A program made the position numbers and the translations under genes. The notes beneath the pieces are model-generated. The model did no database searches and was not told the DNA's origin. It saw only the letters and a program-made list of their open reading frames with translations. This document shows positions 1-8,295 of a DNA stretch of 64,000 nucleotides, piece after piece. The DNA is from Desulfurococcaceae archaeon (GTDB lineage Archaea; Thermoproteota; Thermoprotei_A; Sulfolobales; Desulfurococcaceae). Location of the stretch: contig JAGDWI010000001.1 in NCBI GenBank assembly GCA_023269825.1, positions 802,492 to 866,491 on the forward strand. Reading direction: 5' to 3'. Numbering within the stretch: the first letter of the stretch is position 1; every line of letters begins with the position of its first letter.

Positions 1-15
1 CAAGGTGAGATACAT

Positions 16-1305
16 TTATTTAGGTACCTCGATACGCCTGTACTTATCGTAGGTTTCACTTCTAGGTGTTATAGCTAGAACAATGACTTTGTCTCCTATT
101 CCGTTTCTACCCCTAGGCTCCAAGGTGCTTCCGCGTATGTCCTTTAATACAATAATGTTCTCGCTTCCCTTAAGCCTAGTTGCAATAGCCCACTCTACTG
201 CTAGGTTATCTTCTAAGTTCACATCATCATCAACGACGACGACGTGCTTAATGCTTGGGTGAGCAGCTATTGCAGCTATAGCAGCTAATTTAGCGTCACC
301 CTCTGAGCACTCTCTACTCACAGATATAAGGCAGTGAAGCCACATTCCACTACTCTCCGTTAATTTAACCTCCTTAACGCATGGTGTTACTCTCTTAGCT
401 TCCATGTATATATGGGCCTCTCGGGGGAACCCCATTAGTAACTGGTGCTCCCATAAACCCGGTACTATTGCATGTATTACCGGTGGTTTCTGCCTCGAAA
501 CATAGATATGCTCGACTTCGAAGACTGGTTGCTCTCTCTCGTTATCAAGCAGCATTAATATATCTGTAAAAGGACCCTCACGTGCTTTCTCCTCTCTCGA
601 TATGAAGCCCTCAACAACTACTCCTGCGCTTACTGGAACAGGTATACTGTAAACTGGTGTCTTAGCAACGCGTTTCTCTCCACCTAACGACGCGCCAATT
701 TCCACTTCGAATACTCCTAGGGGAGGTGACATCGCAGCTGCTATTTCATGGTATGGATCTACTCCGAGAACGAGAGCGACTGGTGCATTTCTTCCCTTCT
801 CGAAATACCTTGACATAATGTAATTTAAGTGACGTGGAACAATTCTAAGTGTTGCTTTACCACTAGATAAGAACATTGTTCTATGATAACTAGCATTACA
901 TATGTTCTCGTAGCATGCAATGTAAATAGAGCTCGTTAAGTAGCGACCACCATCCTCCCTATAATACTTAATGAAGGGTATTCTAGATAAGTCTGGTTCT
1001 GCTTCGACGAAGTATTCCCTAAAATCAACTAATTCAAGCTGGCTACGTGGTTGATGCGATTTCTCAATAATACCATATGCTTCCTCAAGGCTCCCCGCGT
1101 TAAGTAACTTAACTAAATCGCTCCTCCACGTGAACAAGTTCGCGTATACAGGGTAATCTTCACACCCCTTAATCCTCGCATAGATCAATGAGTTCCTGGA
1201 TTCGTAGCTGAGTCTCGTTATATCGTAATCCGAGTTGATCACTCCGCCATCAATAGTTTTCTTACCTAATTTAGAAGCATAACTCATCAAATCATGTAAA
1301 TTCAC
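16..1305 (-). CDS. UbiD-family decarboxylase (prenylated-FMN type)
   Basis: The 429-residue protein has the UbiD family layout, including R-H-L near residue 158, G-V-D-P at 181 and E-G-P-F at 243, where UbiD enzymes keep their acid and metal/prFMN contacts. Family members decarboxylate unsaturated or aromatic acids using prenylated FMN. In archaea one branch is the anhydromevalonate phosphate decarboxylase of the modified mevalonate pathway, so a role in isoprenoid lipid synthesis is a reasonable inference; the exact substrate cannot be read from sequence. The GTG start has a GAGGTG site about 6 nt upstream. It follows the Clp1-like kinase gene by a few bases, probably in one transcript. No UbiX flavin prenyltransferase is visible in the window. 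Confidence 0.82.
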   Translation of the reverse strand: MNLHDLMSYASKLGKKTIDGGVINSDYDITRLSYESRNSLIYARIKGCEDYPVYANLFTWRSDLVKLLNAGSLEEAYGIIEKSHQPRSQLELVDFREYFVEAEPDLSRIPFIKYYREDGGRYLTSSIYIACYENICNASYHRTMFLSSGKATLRIVPRHLNYIMSRYFEKGRNAPVALVLGVDPYHEIAAAMSPPLGVFEVEIGASLGGEKRVAKTPVYSIPVPVSAGVVVEGFISREEKAREGPFTDILMLLDNEREQPVFEVEHIYVSRQKPPVIHAIVPGLWEHQLLMGFPREAHIYMEAKRVTPCVKEVKLTESSGMWLHCLISVSRECSEGDAKLAAIAAIAAHPSIKHVVVVDDDVNLEDNLAVEWAIATRLKGSENIIVLKDIRGSTLEPRGRNGIGDKVIVLAITPRSETYDKYRRIEVPK

Positions 1306-1309
1306 GAGT

Positions 1310-2551
1310 TTACACCTCTAGATATTCTTCAGTGAAATCCTGTGTCAACTTTACTCTTGATAATTTAAGAACTTCTATTTTACCATTATATTTTGCTCTT
1401 ATAACGATTTCACGTGATTCAAAATCGAATTTTTCAACTAAGCATGGGTGATCTCCTTCACCTATTATCCCCACGGCGCAGTATAAACCTTTCTCGAAAC
1501 CCATAGGGTAAATCCTTACTTTCTCGAATCCCCTCTTCTTTAGTTCCTCGCTCTGATAGCTTTTAATTAATCCATAAACATTGAGTTGACCGGGTAGCCT
1601 GGAGGCATAAATGATTTTTCCATCGAACATGCTCTCTATGCTCGAAGCATCTACTTCAACACCTTGTAGTAAACTACATCCTTGAACTAAGATATCCTTA
1701 ACTTTTAATTTTTGAACAGGCGCGTTCTCAAGGAATTCTCTGTACTTAAGGCTTCTGAGCATTCTACGTTCTTCGCGACTACGTGTTTTCCTATACACGG
1801 GGGCGTTTAACTCGTAGACATAAATGCCTAGCTTGGAGAACTGCTTAAATACATCTCTTAGTTCTTCACCTAAAACCACTATGACATCTGGTTTTAACTC
1901 TTCAATTAGTGCAAACTTATAGTTTATTCCCGCTTCCTCTCTCACCCATCCATCTGTATCCACTACTACGCTATCATATTCTTTACTAAGTGCTTTTTCA
2001 ACTAGATCTCTTACTTCATATATAATATGGTAACTGTAGCCGTGTGGTTTAATATCCCCTATGAATCTCAAAACCAGTGGTTTTAACTCGTTAATCCAGT
2101 ACACGGGTGAATCAGATGCTCCTAGGGCAATGAAACCCGGTGGACCTATATCAGCTTGGCCGACATCACCATCTACAACTACTGGTTTATGTCCATTTGA
2201 CAACAACATATTGTAAGCCATGGTTACAAATGATGTTTTCCCGCAGTCAACGCACCCTACAACAACTATTTTTCTGCATTTTTTCCTGAGAATATCTAGT
2301 ATTACTTCTCTTTTCTCTCTGTAAGGATCAGTTTCTTCCAGTGTCTGTATTTGAGACTCGTTCACCATTGTTACATCTAATTCACTGTCTTCTAGCGCTA
2401 AAACCACGTAATTACGTGTTCTATGAATTATGAATTTCTCTCCCGCACAAGTTTTTTTACCATGCACATCTACGCAGCCGTTTTTCACATATACAGACAT
2501 TGGACCATACAATTTCACTGCTTCATTCCTAGATAACTTCAATCCAGGCAA
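1310..2551 (-). CDS. Polynucleotide 5'-hydroxyl kinase, Clp1/Grc3 family
   Basis: A 413-residue P-loop protein with Walker A GCVDCGKTS at about residues 99-107 and the family signature DGDVGQADIGPPG near 127. These mark the Clp1/Grc3/NOL9 RNA kinases, which phosphorylate 5'-OH ends of RNA. The N-terminal about 80 residues would be the beta-rich domain of this family and the C-terminal about 150 residues its accessory domain. In archaea the enzyme probably acts on tRNA or rRNA processing products; that is inference from the family. It lies 2 bp after an RNase H-fold gene (2554-3201) and 4 bp before ubiD, so the three look co-transcribed. Confidence 0.85.
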   Translation of the reverse strand: MPGLKLSRNEAVKLYGPMSVYVKNGCVDVHGKKTCAGEKFIIHRTRNYVVLALEDSELDVTMVNESQIQTLEETDPYREKREVILDILRKKCRKIVVVGCVDCGKTSFVTMAYNMLLSNGHKPVVVDGDVGQADIGPPGFIALGASDSPVYWINELKPLVLRFIGDIKPHGYSYHIIYEVRDLVEKALSKEYDSVVVDTDGWVREEAGINYKFALIEELKPDVIVVLGEELRDVFKQFSKLGIYVYELNAPVYRKTRSREERRMLRSLKYREFLENAPVQKLKVKDILVQGCSLLQGVEVDASSIESMFDGKIIYASRLPGQLNVYGLIKSYQSEELKKRGFEKVRIYPMGFEKGLYCAVGIIGEGDHPCLVEKFDFESREIVIRAKYNGKIEVLKLSRVKLTQDFTEEYLEV

Positions 2552-2553
2552 GA

Positions 2554-3201
2554 CTACAGCACCTCTATTCCCTTACTCAGAGCGATTCTATAAGCTGCGT
2601 ATATGTCTTTGTACCTGAATGGTTTTAATCCACGAAGTTTCCTAGAGGAGTATATAGCCTCGTCGATCCTACTCCTGCTAGGTGAAGTACTAGCTTCATC
2701 TACTAGTTCAAGCGGGATCTGCTTATACCTGGATTTTATGAATTCTATTATTTCACTCGACCTATAACCGGTTCCAACTTTTATTTTTATGTCTTTGAAG
2801 GGAACGCATTTTAACACGTAGTCAAGATCTCTTCCAAGGTCTTCTACTTTCCCTTCACCATAGAACAATAATAGTTCATCCCCTAGAACTACGTAACTAA
2901 CGAGCACGCCTGGATCAACACCTACTATTATGTCTCTATACTCGCTAATGTACATACTTGCTAGCATAGCTTCCTCGAGTTTCCTGCAGGTTTTCCCAGG
3001 ATCATAAACTATGAATAAGTCTCTCCTATCGGATAGCTCCTCTACAATCAAATTCATGTCAGTGTATATTACGCTACCATAGGGAACCTCTTCCTTTGAG
3101 TAGTAATGGTGAAACATTATTCCTCTTCTCTTCAACAAATTCATAACGTCTATAAACCATCGAGGATCATATATTGCTATTACCACCGGTCTCCTCTGCA
3201 A
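2554..3201 (-). CDS. Predicted RNase H-fold (RuvC/YqgF-like) protein
   Basis: The 215-residue product is not confidently assignable by name. Its middle has the order expected of an RNase H-like nuclease fold: a strand ending in VGVDPG (about residue 92) followed by a hairpin, a VGTG turn (about 142), the strand-plus-turn LVDEASTS (about 164) resembling the acidic E-x-x-T-S turn of YqgF/RuvX, and a late helix KDIYAAYRIAL supplying a final Asp. The N-terminal 90 residues form a separate small alpha/beta unit. It is the first gene of the run with the Clp1-like kinase, suggesting RNA metabolism, but substrate and activity are unknown. Fold assignment is inference from motif order. Confidence 0.55.
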   Translation of the reverse strand: MQRRPVVIAIYDPRWFIDVMNLLKRRGIMFHHYYSKEEVPYGSVIYTDMNLIVEELSDRRDLFIVYDPGKTCRKLEEAMLASMYISEYRDIIVGVDPGVLVSYVVLGDELLLFYGEGKVEDLGRDLDYVLKCVPFKDIKIKVGTGYRSSEIIEFIKSRYKQIPLELVDEASTSPSRSRIDEAIYSSRKLRGLKPFRYKDIYAAYRIALSKGIEVL

Positions 3202-3259
3202 TCCATATCAACCATTGGTTCCAATTATTTATCCTCAATAAATAATCTATTATGTTTAG

Positions 3260-3889
3260 GTGGTGAATATAGTTAACTTCACTGGAAACACCTTACTAGA
3301 TGAGCTTATAGATTCCTCGCTAGCTATCGTATTTTACGGACCAGCCGCCTCGGGTAAAACCACTTTGCTTTTAACTATTGCTAGCAACGTTTGCAGGGAG
3401 ATCTTATGCGTGTATGTTTCAACGGAGGAAACAGTGCACTATGAACAAGTTGCAAAAACACCTAGTAAGTATGAAGGAGTATTGTTCACTGAGGCGTTCG
3501 ACATGGATACTTTCCTGAAATCAGCTATCGCCACATACATGATGAGCCCAAAGTACATCTTCATAGATAGTATTAACTCTCTCTTCCGCTTAGAGCCCTT
3601 GAAGGAGAACACTTTAACAAAGCAAGCCTTCATCACTAGCTTACTACTGGAAACAGCGAGAAGGAATAAAGGTAAATTATTTGCCTCCGCACAAGTTAGA
3701 GTTGGAGAGAAAGGCGAACTTGAGGCCTCAGGATTCAAGATAATAGATTACTATTTCGACTTAATCTTAAGCGTATTTATTGGTGAAGGAGGTAAAAGAT
3801 ACGTGAAACCCGTTAAAACACCGGTACCAGCTAGATTCGAGAAAGTGGGCTTCACGATCTCAAATACAGGTTTGATGTGGAATGATTAA
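3260..3889 (+). CDS. RecA/KaiC-like ATPase (RadA paralogue)
   Basis: A 209-residue single-domain ATPase with Walker A GPAASGKTT at about 27-35, a Walker B strand KYIFIDSINS near 97 and an STEE segment after strand 2, as in RadA/RadB/KaiC-like proteins. It lacks the helix-hairpin-helix N-terminal domain of RadA, so it is one of the short archaeal RadA paralogues thought to assist recombination or signalling. Two consecutive GTG codons (3260, 3263) lie in the AGGTGGTG ribosome-binding context, so the start is uncertain by one codon. Its 3' end overlaps carS by 8 bp. Divergent from the minus-strand RNA-kinase cluster across a 58-bp promoter region. Confidence 0.72.
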   Translation: MVNIVNFTGNTLLDELIDSSLAIVFYGPAASGKTTLLLTIASNVCREILCVYVSTEETVHYEQVAKTPSKYEGVLFTEAFDMDTFLKSAIATYMMSPKYIFIDSINSLFRLEPLKENTLTKQAFITSLLLETARRNKGKLFASAQVRVGEKGELEASGFKIIDYYFDLILSVFIGEGGKRYVKPVKTPVPARFEKVGFTISNTGLMWND

Positions 3890-4397
3890 CTTCGAGGAGT
3901 TCACAATCTGGTTGTTGAAATACTATCTGCCAGCAATGGTAGCTAATGCTCTCCCCGTCCTAGTTAATGGCAATATTTTAATTGACCGTGGAAAATTATT
4001 CGTCGATGGTAAACCCGTTTTTGGGAGAAATAAAACCCTTGAAGGGTTAATTGTTGGTACTACCGGCGCATATGTTGCTGGCTCATCGCTAGGGTTATTA
4101 TTCATGGATTCTTTTTTACCTTTGATATCAATTGGAGCGGGTTTATTCGCTCTACTAGGTGATCTCGCGGGGGCCTTTGTAAAGCGGAGACTCGGGTTAA
4201 AACCAGGTGATCCAGCTCCTCTACTGGATCAATTGGATTTCGCTCTGGCAACCACGCTGTTTTACTACATATTAGGAGTCCCCGAATTCCTAGCTAATCA
4301 ATCATATATTCCATTAGCGTTACTAGTTATCATTGTTCTCCACATTTCAACCAATATTGCAGCGCATGCGTTAGGTTTAAAAAAGTCTAAGCTTTAA
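3882..4397 (+). CDS. carS: CDP-archaeol synthase
   Basis: The 171-residue integral membrane protein shows the CarS/DUF46 hallmarks: PVFGRNKTLEG near residue 45, then GDLAGAFVKRRLGLKPGD near 104 and APLLDQLDF. CarS transfers CMP from CTP to unsaturated archaeal phospholipid precursor (DGGGP) to make CDP-archaeol, the activated intermediate for polar lipid head groups. About five hydrophobic segments are visible. The gene starts inside the end of the RecA-like gene (8-bp overlap), indicating translational coupling without an obvious functional link. Confidence 0.9.
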   Translation: MINFEEFTIWLLKYYLPAMVANALPVLVNGNILIDRGKLFVDGKPVFGRNKTLEGLIVGTTGAYVAGSSLGLLFMDSFLPLISIGAGLFALLGDLAGAFVKRRLGLKPGDPAPLLDQLDFALATTLFYYILGVPEFLANQSYIPLALLVIIVLHISTNIAAHALGLKKSKL

Positions 4398-4406
4398 CTT
4401 TAAAAG
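4398..4406 (+). promoter_or_regulatory. TATA box for rpl44e-rps27e
   Basis: A CTTTAAAAG box lies just after the carS stop codon. A transcription start about 25 nt downstream falls near 4430, after which the only sensible start of L44e is the TTG at 4451. The box therefore helps fix the start of the ribosomal protein gene. Confidence 0.5.
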
Positions 4407-4450
4407 AGCATTGGTTAATACATAGAAGAATGTTAAAAGGGGGAACTACT

Positions 4451-4741
4451 TTGGCAAAGTACCCTAAAGTTATAGTGACATATTGCCCAAAGTGTAAAAC
4501 ACACACTGAGCACGCTGTAACCATTTATAAACACGGTAAACGGAGAAGTTTAGCTGAAGGAGAAAGAAGATATGAGAGAAAAAAGAAAGGGTATGGTTCA
4601 AAGAGGAAGCCCGAGCAAAAGAGGTTCGCTAAAACAACGAAAAAAGTTGTACTGAAACTCAAGTGTAATAAATGCGGGTTCATAGTTCAGAGAAGAGGCA
4701 TAAGATTGAAGAAAACGGAGCTCGTAGAGGTGACTAAGTAG
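4451..4741 (+). CDS. rpl44e: 50S ribosomal protein L44e
   Basis: Ninety-six residues beginning with the conserved family start (AKYPKVIVTYCPKCKTHTEH) and ending with a second zinc-binding pair (LKCNKCGFIV), as expected for L44e (eukaryotic L36a/L44), a zinc ribbon protein near the tRNA E site of the large subunit. I place the start at TTG 4451 instead of the upstream ATG 4430: homologues begin at this residue, AAAGGGGG lies about 8 nt upstream, and the TATA box at 4398 would put the transcript start near 4430. The stop codon shares one base with the rps27e start. Confidence 0.95.
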   Translation: MAKYPKVIVTYCPKCKTHTEHAVTIYKHGKRRSLAEGERRYERKKKGYGSKRKPEQKRFAKTTKKVVLKLKCNKCGFIVQRRGIRLKKTELVEVTK

Positions 4742-4941
4742 TGAAGAAACGTAAGATCCTGATCCCGATGCCTAAAAGCAGGTTTTACAAAGTAGTGTGT
4801 AAAAACTGCGGAGCAGAGAACATCGCTTTCAGCCATTCAACTTATCCTGCAAGATGCAGAGTCTGTGGAACGCGGTTGGTTCAACCAACTGGTGGGAGAG
4901 CTAAGATCATTAATGCTGAGATCGTAGCAGAACTCGGGTGA
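4741..4941 (+). CDS. rps27e: 30S ribosomal protein S27e
   Basis: Sixty-six residues with two CxxC zinc knuckles (VCKNCG, RCRVCG) and the S27e pattern GTRLVQPTGGRAKI. It is a zinc ribbon small-subunit protein. GTG start overlapping the L44e stop by one base, the usual archaeal L44e-S27e pairing. The eIF2-alpha and Nop10 genes that often follow in other archaea are absent; a small membrane protein gene follows instead after about 110 bp. Confidence 0.95.
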   Translation: MKKRKILIPMPKSRFYKVVCKNCGAENIAFSHSTYPARCRVCGTRLVQPTGGRAKIINAEIVAELG

Positions 4942-5052
4942 TTTCACCAATTAATATCTTACACTTGGATTTCGCGGGATCAGAATTTAAGTTTATTAAG
5001 CCTACCTATCATTGATTTAAAAAGACTAACATTACATGCGAGGATGCTCTAC

Positions 5053-5349
5053 ATGAGTAGAGATCAATTAATTGGTTGGCTTTTAGTATCGGTCTCCATA
5101 ATCATAGTAGCACTATATGTTTGGTTAATGTTTTTCACATCACACTGGGAAATTCTCACAAAAATAACTCTCGTAGTCGCAGTAATAGGTGTATTCGGGA
5201 TTCTAGGTTGGATTGGATACACACTAGCAACTACTCCACCACCGAAGCCAATCGAGGAAATAGAGAAGGAAATTGAAGAAGAACTAAAGAAACTTGAGGG
5301 AGAAGCAAAACAGCAGGAACAAGCCCAAAACCCATCAAAAACCAATTAG
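5053..5349 (+). CDS. Small membrane protein with C-terminal coiled coil
   Basis: About 98 residues: two hydrophobic segments (roughly residues 7-27 and 37-59), then TPPPKP and a strongly charged helical tail rich in Glu and Lys (EEIEKEIEEELKKLEGEAKQ) ending in a Gln/Asn-rich stretch. No catalytic motif is present. I prefer ATG 5053 over ATG 5044 because GAGGATG then sits at normal Shine-Dalgarno distance. The function is unknown; the topology suggests an anchored coiled-coil protein. Confidence 0.7.
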   Translation: MSRDQLIGWLLVSVSIIIVALYVWLMFFTSHWEILTKITLVVAVIGVFGILGWIGYTLATTPPPKPIEEIEKEIEEELKKLEGEAKQQEQAQNPSKTN

Positions 5350-5559
5350 ACAACGATGCATTTTTGTATTCACAGGGTATTTAAATAACTCTTTTCCATT
5401 AAAATAAAGTGCTAATTACTTTCAACACATTATCTCGTATTCTTCACCAAGTAATTATAGTTGAATAATGCGTGCTTCATGATTCATAATAGCAAAGTGT
5501 TACTAGTACATTGAGATCTCGAGTAAGTCAATTAAATTTAGAGGAGGAAACAATTGAGT

Positions 5560-5631
5560 AAAAACTATTGATCAGCTTATTGTATTCTTCATTTCTCAGT
5601 GTTCGGATCCTTCATCATTTCACTTGTTTTT
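5560..5631 (-). ncRNA. Candidate C/D box guide sRNA
   Basis: In the 317-bp gap between 5350 and 5666 the minus strand has a complete C/D architecture in order: C box ATGATGA (5612-5618), 12-nt guide (5600-5611), D' box CTGA (5596-5599), 3-nt spacer, C' box ATGAAGA (5586-5592), 10-nt guide (5576-5585), D box CTGA (5572-5575). It is bracketed by AAAAAC/GTTTTT (5626-5631 with 5560-5565) plus an inner TGA/TCA, giving a terminal stem. Archaeal C/D sRNAs direct 2'-O-methylation of rRNA or tRNA at the base paired 5 nt upstream of D or D'. Targets were not identified. Nothing else is visible in the gap. Confidence 0.65.
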
Positions 5632-5666
5632 AATCCATAGGAGTATATTGATTTAAGGGGTCTTTA

Positions 5667-6503
5667 ATGTGTAGAATAGCGGCTTTTACATCGGATAAAA
5701 TTAGTGAGAGTACTTTATCAAGTATTATCAACGCATTCATAAAAAGTGCGCAACACGACGCATACTTACTTAGAGTCACTAATGGTAAATACTCAACACA
5801 TGATGATGGATGGGGGATTGCAGCAACAGGGTTAATTAAGAACAATCCCACTACTGCTCATTATAAGTCTATTGACCCCATCTTCTATGAGTCTTCCACT
5901 AGGGTACTAAGCTTATTCCTAAGAAAAATCGTTAATTATCAACCAGTATATGTAATATTACATGCCCGTAAATCCTCTGCAAGCGAACCATTTGGACTAG
6001 AATACGCTCACCCGTTCATGATGCTATCTAGTAATGGTGCCGCTTGGTTTGCTCATAATGGGGGTGCAAAGAAGAAAATCTTAGCGGAGAAACTAGGGGT
6101 TTTTCCTTGGACACGTGTAGACTCAGAGTTACTTGGATACCATGTCATGAACAATATTTTATCTTGTGCTGAAAACGATGAAAACTTAGATAAATGCGTA
6201 GCGGAAACATATATTGAGTCAAAAGAGTACATAGTTGAAGGAAGTGCTTTAAACACGACACTTCTACTATTATGGAGAAATAAGCCTCATCTCTACATCA
6301 CCTACTGGGTAAAAGAGCCAGTTAATGAAGCAATAAGAGATTACTACGAGATCGTGGTTTATCGTACAAGTAACATGATATTAGCGGGTTCCATTTCGAT
6401 AAGAGATCATCTATCATTGGACGTAATTCATGACTCATGGATACTTGAACCCGGAGTATACGAGCTCTCTCCAGGAGAAATTCGTAAATTAACTGATCTA
6501 TAG
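5667..6503 (+). CDS. Class II glutamine amidotransferase-like protein
   Basis: A 278-residue protein starting Met-Cys-Arg-Ile; Cys2 would become the N-terminal nucleophile of a class II (Ntn) glutaminase after Met removal. Supporting family motifs are DDGWGIA (about 47-53), an HARKSSAS segment (about 100-107) and FAHNGG near 130, matching the YafJ/EgtC/Gat_4 group of stand-alone GATase II domains. There is no synthase domain, so the ammonia acceptor is unknown. It is monocistronic, with aIF5A starting 100 bp downstream. Confidence 0.78.
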   Translation: MCRIAAFTSDKISESTLSSIINAFIKSAQHDAYLLRVTNGKYSTHDDGWGIAATGLIKNNPTTAHYKSIDPIFYESSTRVLSLFLRKIVNYQPVYVILHARKSSASEPFGLEYAHPFMMLSSNGAAWFAHNGGAKKKILAEKLGVFPWTRVDSELLGYHVMNNILSCAENDENLDKCVAETYIESKEYIVEGSALNTTLLLLWRNKPHLYITYWVKEPVNEAIRDYYEIVVYRTSNMILAGSISIRDHLSLDVIHDSWILEPGVYELSPGEIRKLTDL

Positions 6504-6602
6504 TAAGTAAATTGAGACCACGTGGATCACAGATAGTTTATTCGAGTAGTAATTAATAATATATTAGTGCATATAATGGTTAATAATTAAATGGTGGTCT
6601 CC

Positions 6603-7004
6603 ATGAGTAGTAAAAACTATGAAACACTTGGAAACCTCAAAGTAGGAAGTTTTGTCATTATTGATGGCGAGCCATGCAGGATAGTTGAAATATCGAAAGC
6701 GAAAACAGGCAAGCATGGAAGCGCGAAAGCAACAGTCACTGCTGTTGGTTTATTCTCGAAATCGAAAAAAGTCCTAGTTGCTCCAGTGGACTCCCAAGTA
6801 GAAGTCCCAATCATTGAGAAAAGAATTGGTAGAGTAATAGCGGATCTAGGGGATAAATTACAAGTCATGGATGTTGAAACCTTTGAAGTATTTGAAGTTT
6901 CAAAAGACGCCATAGAGGAAACAATTAGGGATAAACTCACGGTTGATCAGGAGATAGAGTACTGGCAAGTAATGAATACAAGGCTCATCATTAGACCAAG
7001 ATAG
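6603..7004 (+). CDS. Translation factor aIF5A (hypusine-containing)
   Basis: The product has the eIF5A layout: an N-terminal SH3-like domain carrying the loop KTGKHGSAK, whose Lys (residue 37 from the chosen start) is converted to deoxyhypusine or hypusine, and a C-terminal OB fold. Its role is to relieve ribosome stalling at difficult peptides and to assist termination. About 133 residues, normal for the family. I use ATG 6603 instead of 6591 because homologues start near here and GGTGGT lies upstream. Promoter-like AT-rich sequence precedes it. Confidence 0.94.
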   Translation: MSSKNYETLGNLKVGSFVIIDGEPCRIVEISKAKTGKHGSAKATVTAVGLFSKSKKVLVAPVDSQVEVPIIEKRIGRVIADLGDKLQVMDVETFEVFEVSKDAIEETIRDKLTVDQEIEYWQVMNTRLIIRPR

Positions 7005-7012
7005 CACAGGGA

Positions 7013-7381
7013 TCACTGTATATCATCAGGTATAAAAACTGGTTTCTCAGCGAGTGAAATAATCGGTATGGAAACACCTGGTTTCGGGTTTTTAGATAGT
7101 TCGAAGCGGTCTTCTCCAGTGTACACTATAACGTAGTTAGCTTCCGAGGCTTGGGCATCGTTACCATCAAAAGTGTAGTAGTAGAATACTGGTAAACCAT
7201 ACTGCTTATAGTAATCTCTGAAGACTCCGAGTATACCTATAACTATTCTACCTTTATACTTGAACTTTATTAAGTACGTCATGACTTGGTGTGGAATTAT
7301 GGTAGCTGATGCTAACCTGACTAGATCATAGAAACTCGCTGTTTTTAATAGAACCACTTTTTCTTCTATCACGGAGTTCAC
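7013..7381 (-). CDS. Conserved-looking protein of unknown function
   Basis: I do not recognise this 122-residue protein. It appears to be a compact alpha/beta domain with several hydrophobic strands (RIVIGILGVF, ANYVIVYTG) and an aromatic patch VFYYYTF. No metal-binding or catalytic motif is evident. The GTG start is embedded in TTAGGTGAAC. It follows the nitrilase-fold gene on the same strand after about 17 bp and is convergent with aIF5A, so it is probably the last gene of the reverse gyrase transcript. Confidence 0.6.
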   Translation of the reverse strand: MNSVIEEKVVLLKTASFYDLVRLASATIIPHQVMTYLIKFKYKGRIVIGILGVFRDYYKQYGLPVFYYYTFDGNDAQASEANYVIVYTGEDRFELSKNPKPGVSIPIISLAEKPVFIPDDIQ

Positions 7382-7398
7382 CTAATCATATCTCATTA

Positions 7399-8295
7399 TT
7401 AAATAATGGTTCTGAAGTCTTTATATCTACGTATTTTTCTTAAATACTGCAGAGTTATGCTTAAAACCCTCCTAGTTTTATCTAGATCAGTGGTCCTCTT
7501 CGATTCTTTCAGTATTTTTAGCGGTATAGTTACTAGTACTGGGTTATTTTGATTGAACACGTGTATTTTCCCATCAGGTAAAACGATGATTGTAGGATTA
7601 GCGTCAACTATGTTTGAACCTTCTTCTATAATATACCCAGTGTGAATTACCGTTAACCCTGTAAATACTTGAAGTGCTTTCGCAACACTCAATAGCTCTA
7701 AATAAGGTGGTAATTGTCTAATAGTAATAAGTAACACATCTACTCCAATATAAGACATTAATCTTGAAAGTTCTAATGCTAATACGTCTTCATCTAATAG
7801 TATGGAATACTTCAAGTATAAGTCACTAATAACGTCGATTGATGCCCCTGGTTTTATGTTAGCCTGTACTTCTTGCTGAGATAACAAAATCTTCCGGGAG
7901 AAGAATTTAGAGACACCTGCTTCACCATCTATTAATAGATTTGAAACATGGTAAAATGAACGCGATTTCTCCACTATATATGGTGATATAATGTAAGCTG
8001 TGTTTAACCGTGCTAAGTGCTTGAGGATCCTAACGTAAGGGTTTCTCCTATTTATACTTATAGATTTCAGTGTTTCTCTTCCAGCATCAGAGTTAACTCC
8101 ATACGGCATAAACGGAGGAAGTACAAGAGTTTTAATACCCATTTTTCCAGCATATTTTATAATTTGCCTTATGTTATCAATGTTGAAGGAAAAACCTAGC
8201 TTCGTTAACGGTGCGTGAATTAATCCTAGTTTTAATCCCCCGATTTCCTCATATAGATTATATACTTCTAGTCCACGGCTATCTTTAAGTGTCAA
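7399..8295 (-). CDS. Degenerate nitrilase-fold (carbon-nitrogen hydrolase-like) protein
   Basis: The 298-residue product follows the nitrilase superfamily order: LGLIHAP strand, helix with NI..I..YA, LVLPPFMPYG, a SNLLID/GEAG hairpin, a FFSRKI segment, and SYIGVDVLLI. The Glu of the nitrilase LxxxPE motif is replaced (PPF), and no Cys stands at the nucleophile position, where ILLDEDVLALE replaces the usual C-D-x-R-F-P-E. It is therefore probably an inactive homologue or has a different chemistry. Its start overlaps the reverse gyrase stop by 4 bp, so the two are translationally coupled. Family assignment is by strand order and spacing. Confidence 0.55.
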   Translation of the reverse strand: MTLKDSRGLEVYNLYEEIGGLKLGLIHAPLTKLGFSFNIDNIRQIIKYAGKMGIKTLVLPPFMPYGVNSDAGRETLKSISINRRNPYVRILKHLARLNTAYIISPYIVEKSRSFYHVSNLLIDGEAGVSKFFSRKILLSQQEVQANIKPGASIDVISDLYLKYSILLDEDVLALELSRLMSYIGVDVLLITIRQLPPYLELLSVAKALQVFTGLTVIHTGYIIEEGSNIVDANPTIIVLPDGKIHVFNQNNPVLVTIPLKILKESKRTTDLDKTRRVLSITLQYLRKIRRYKDFRTII

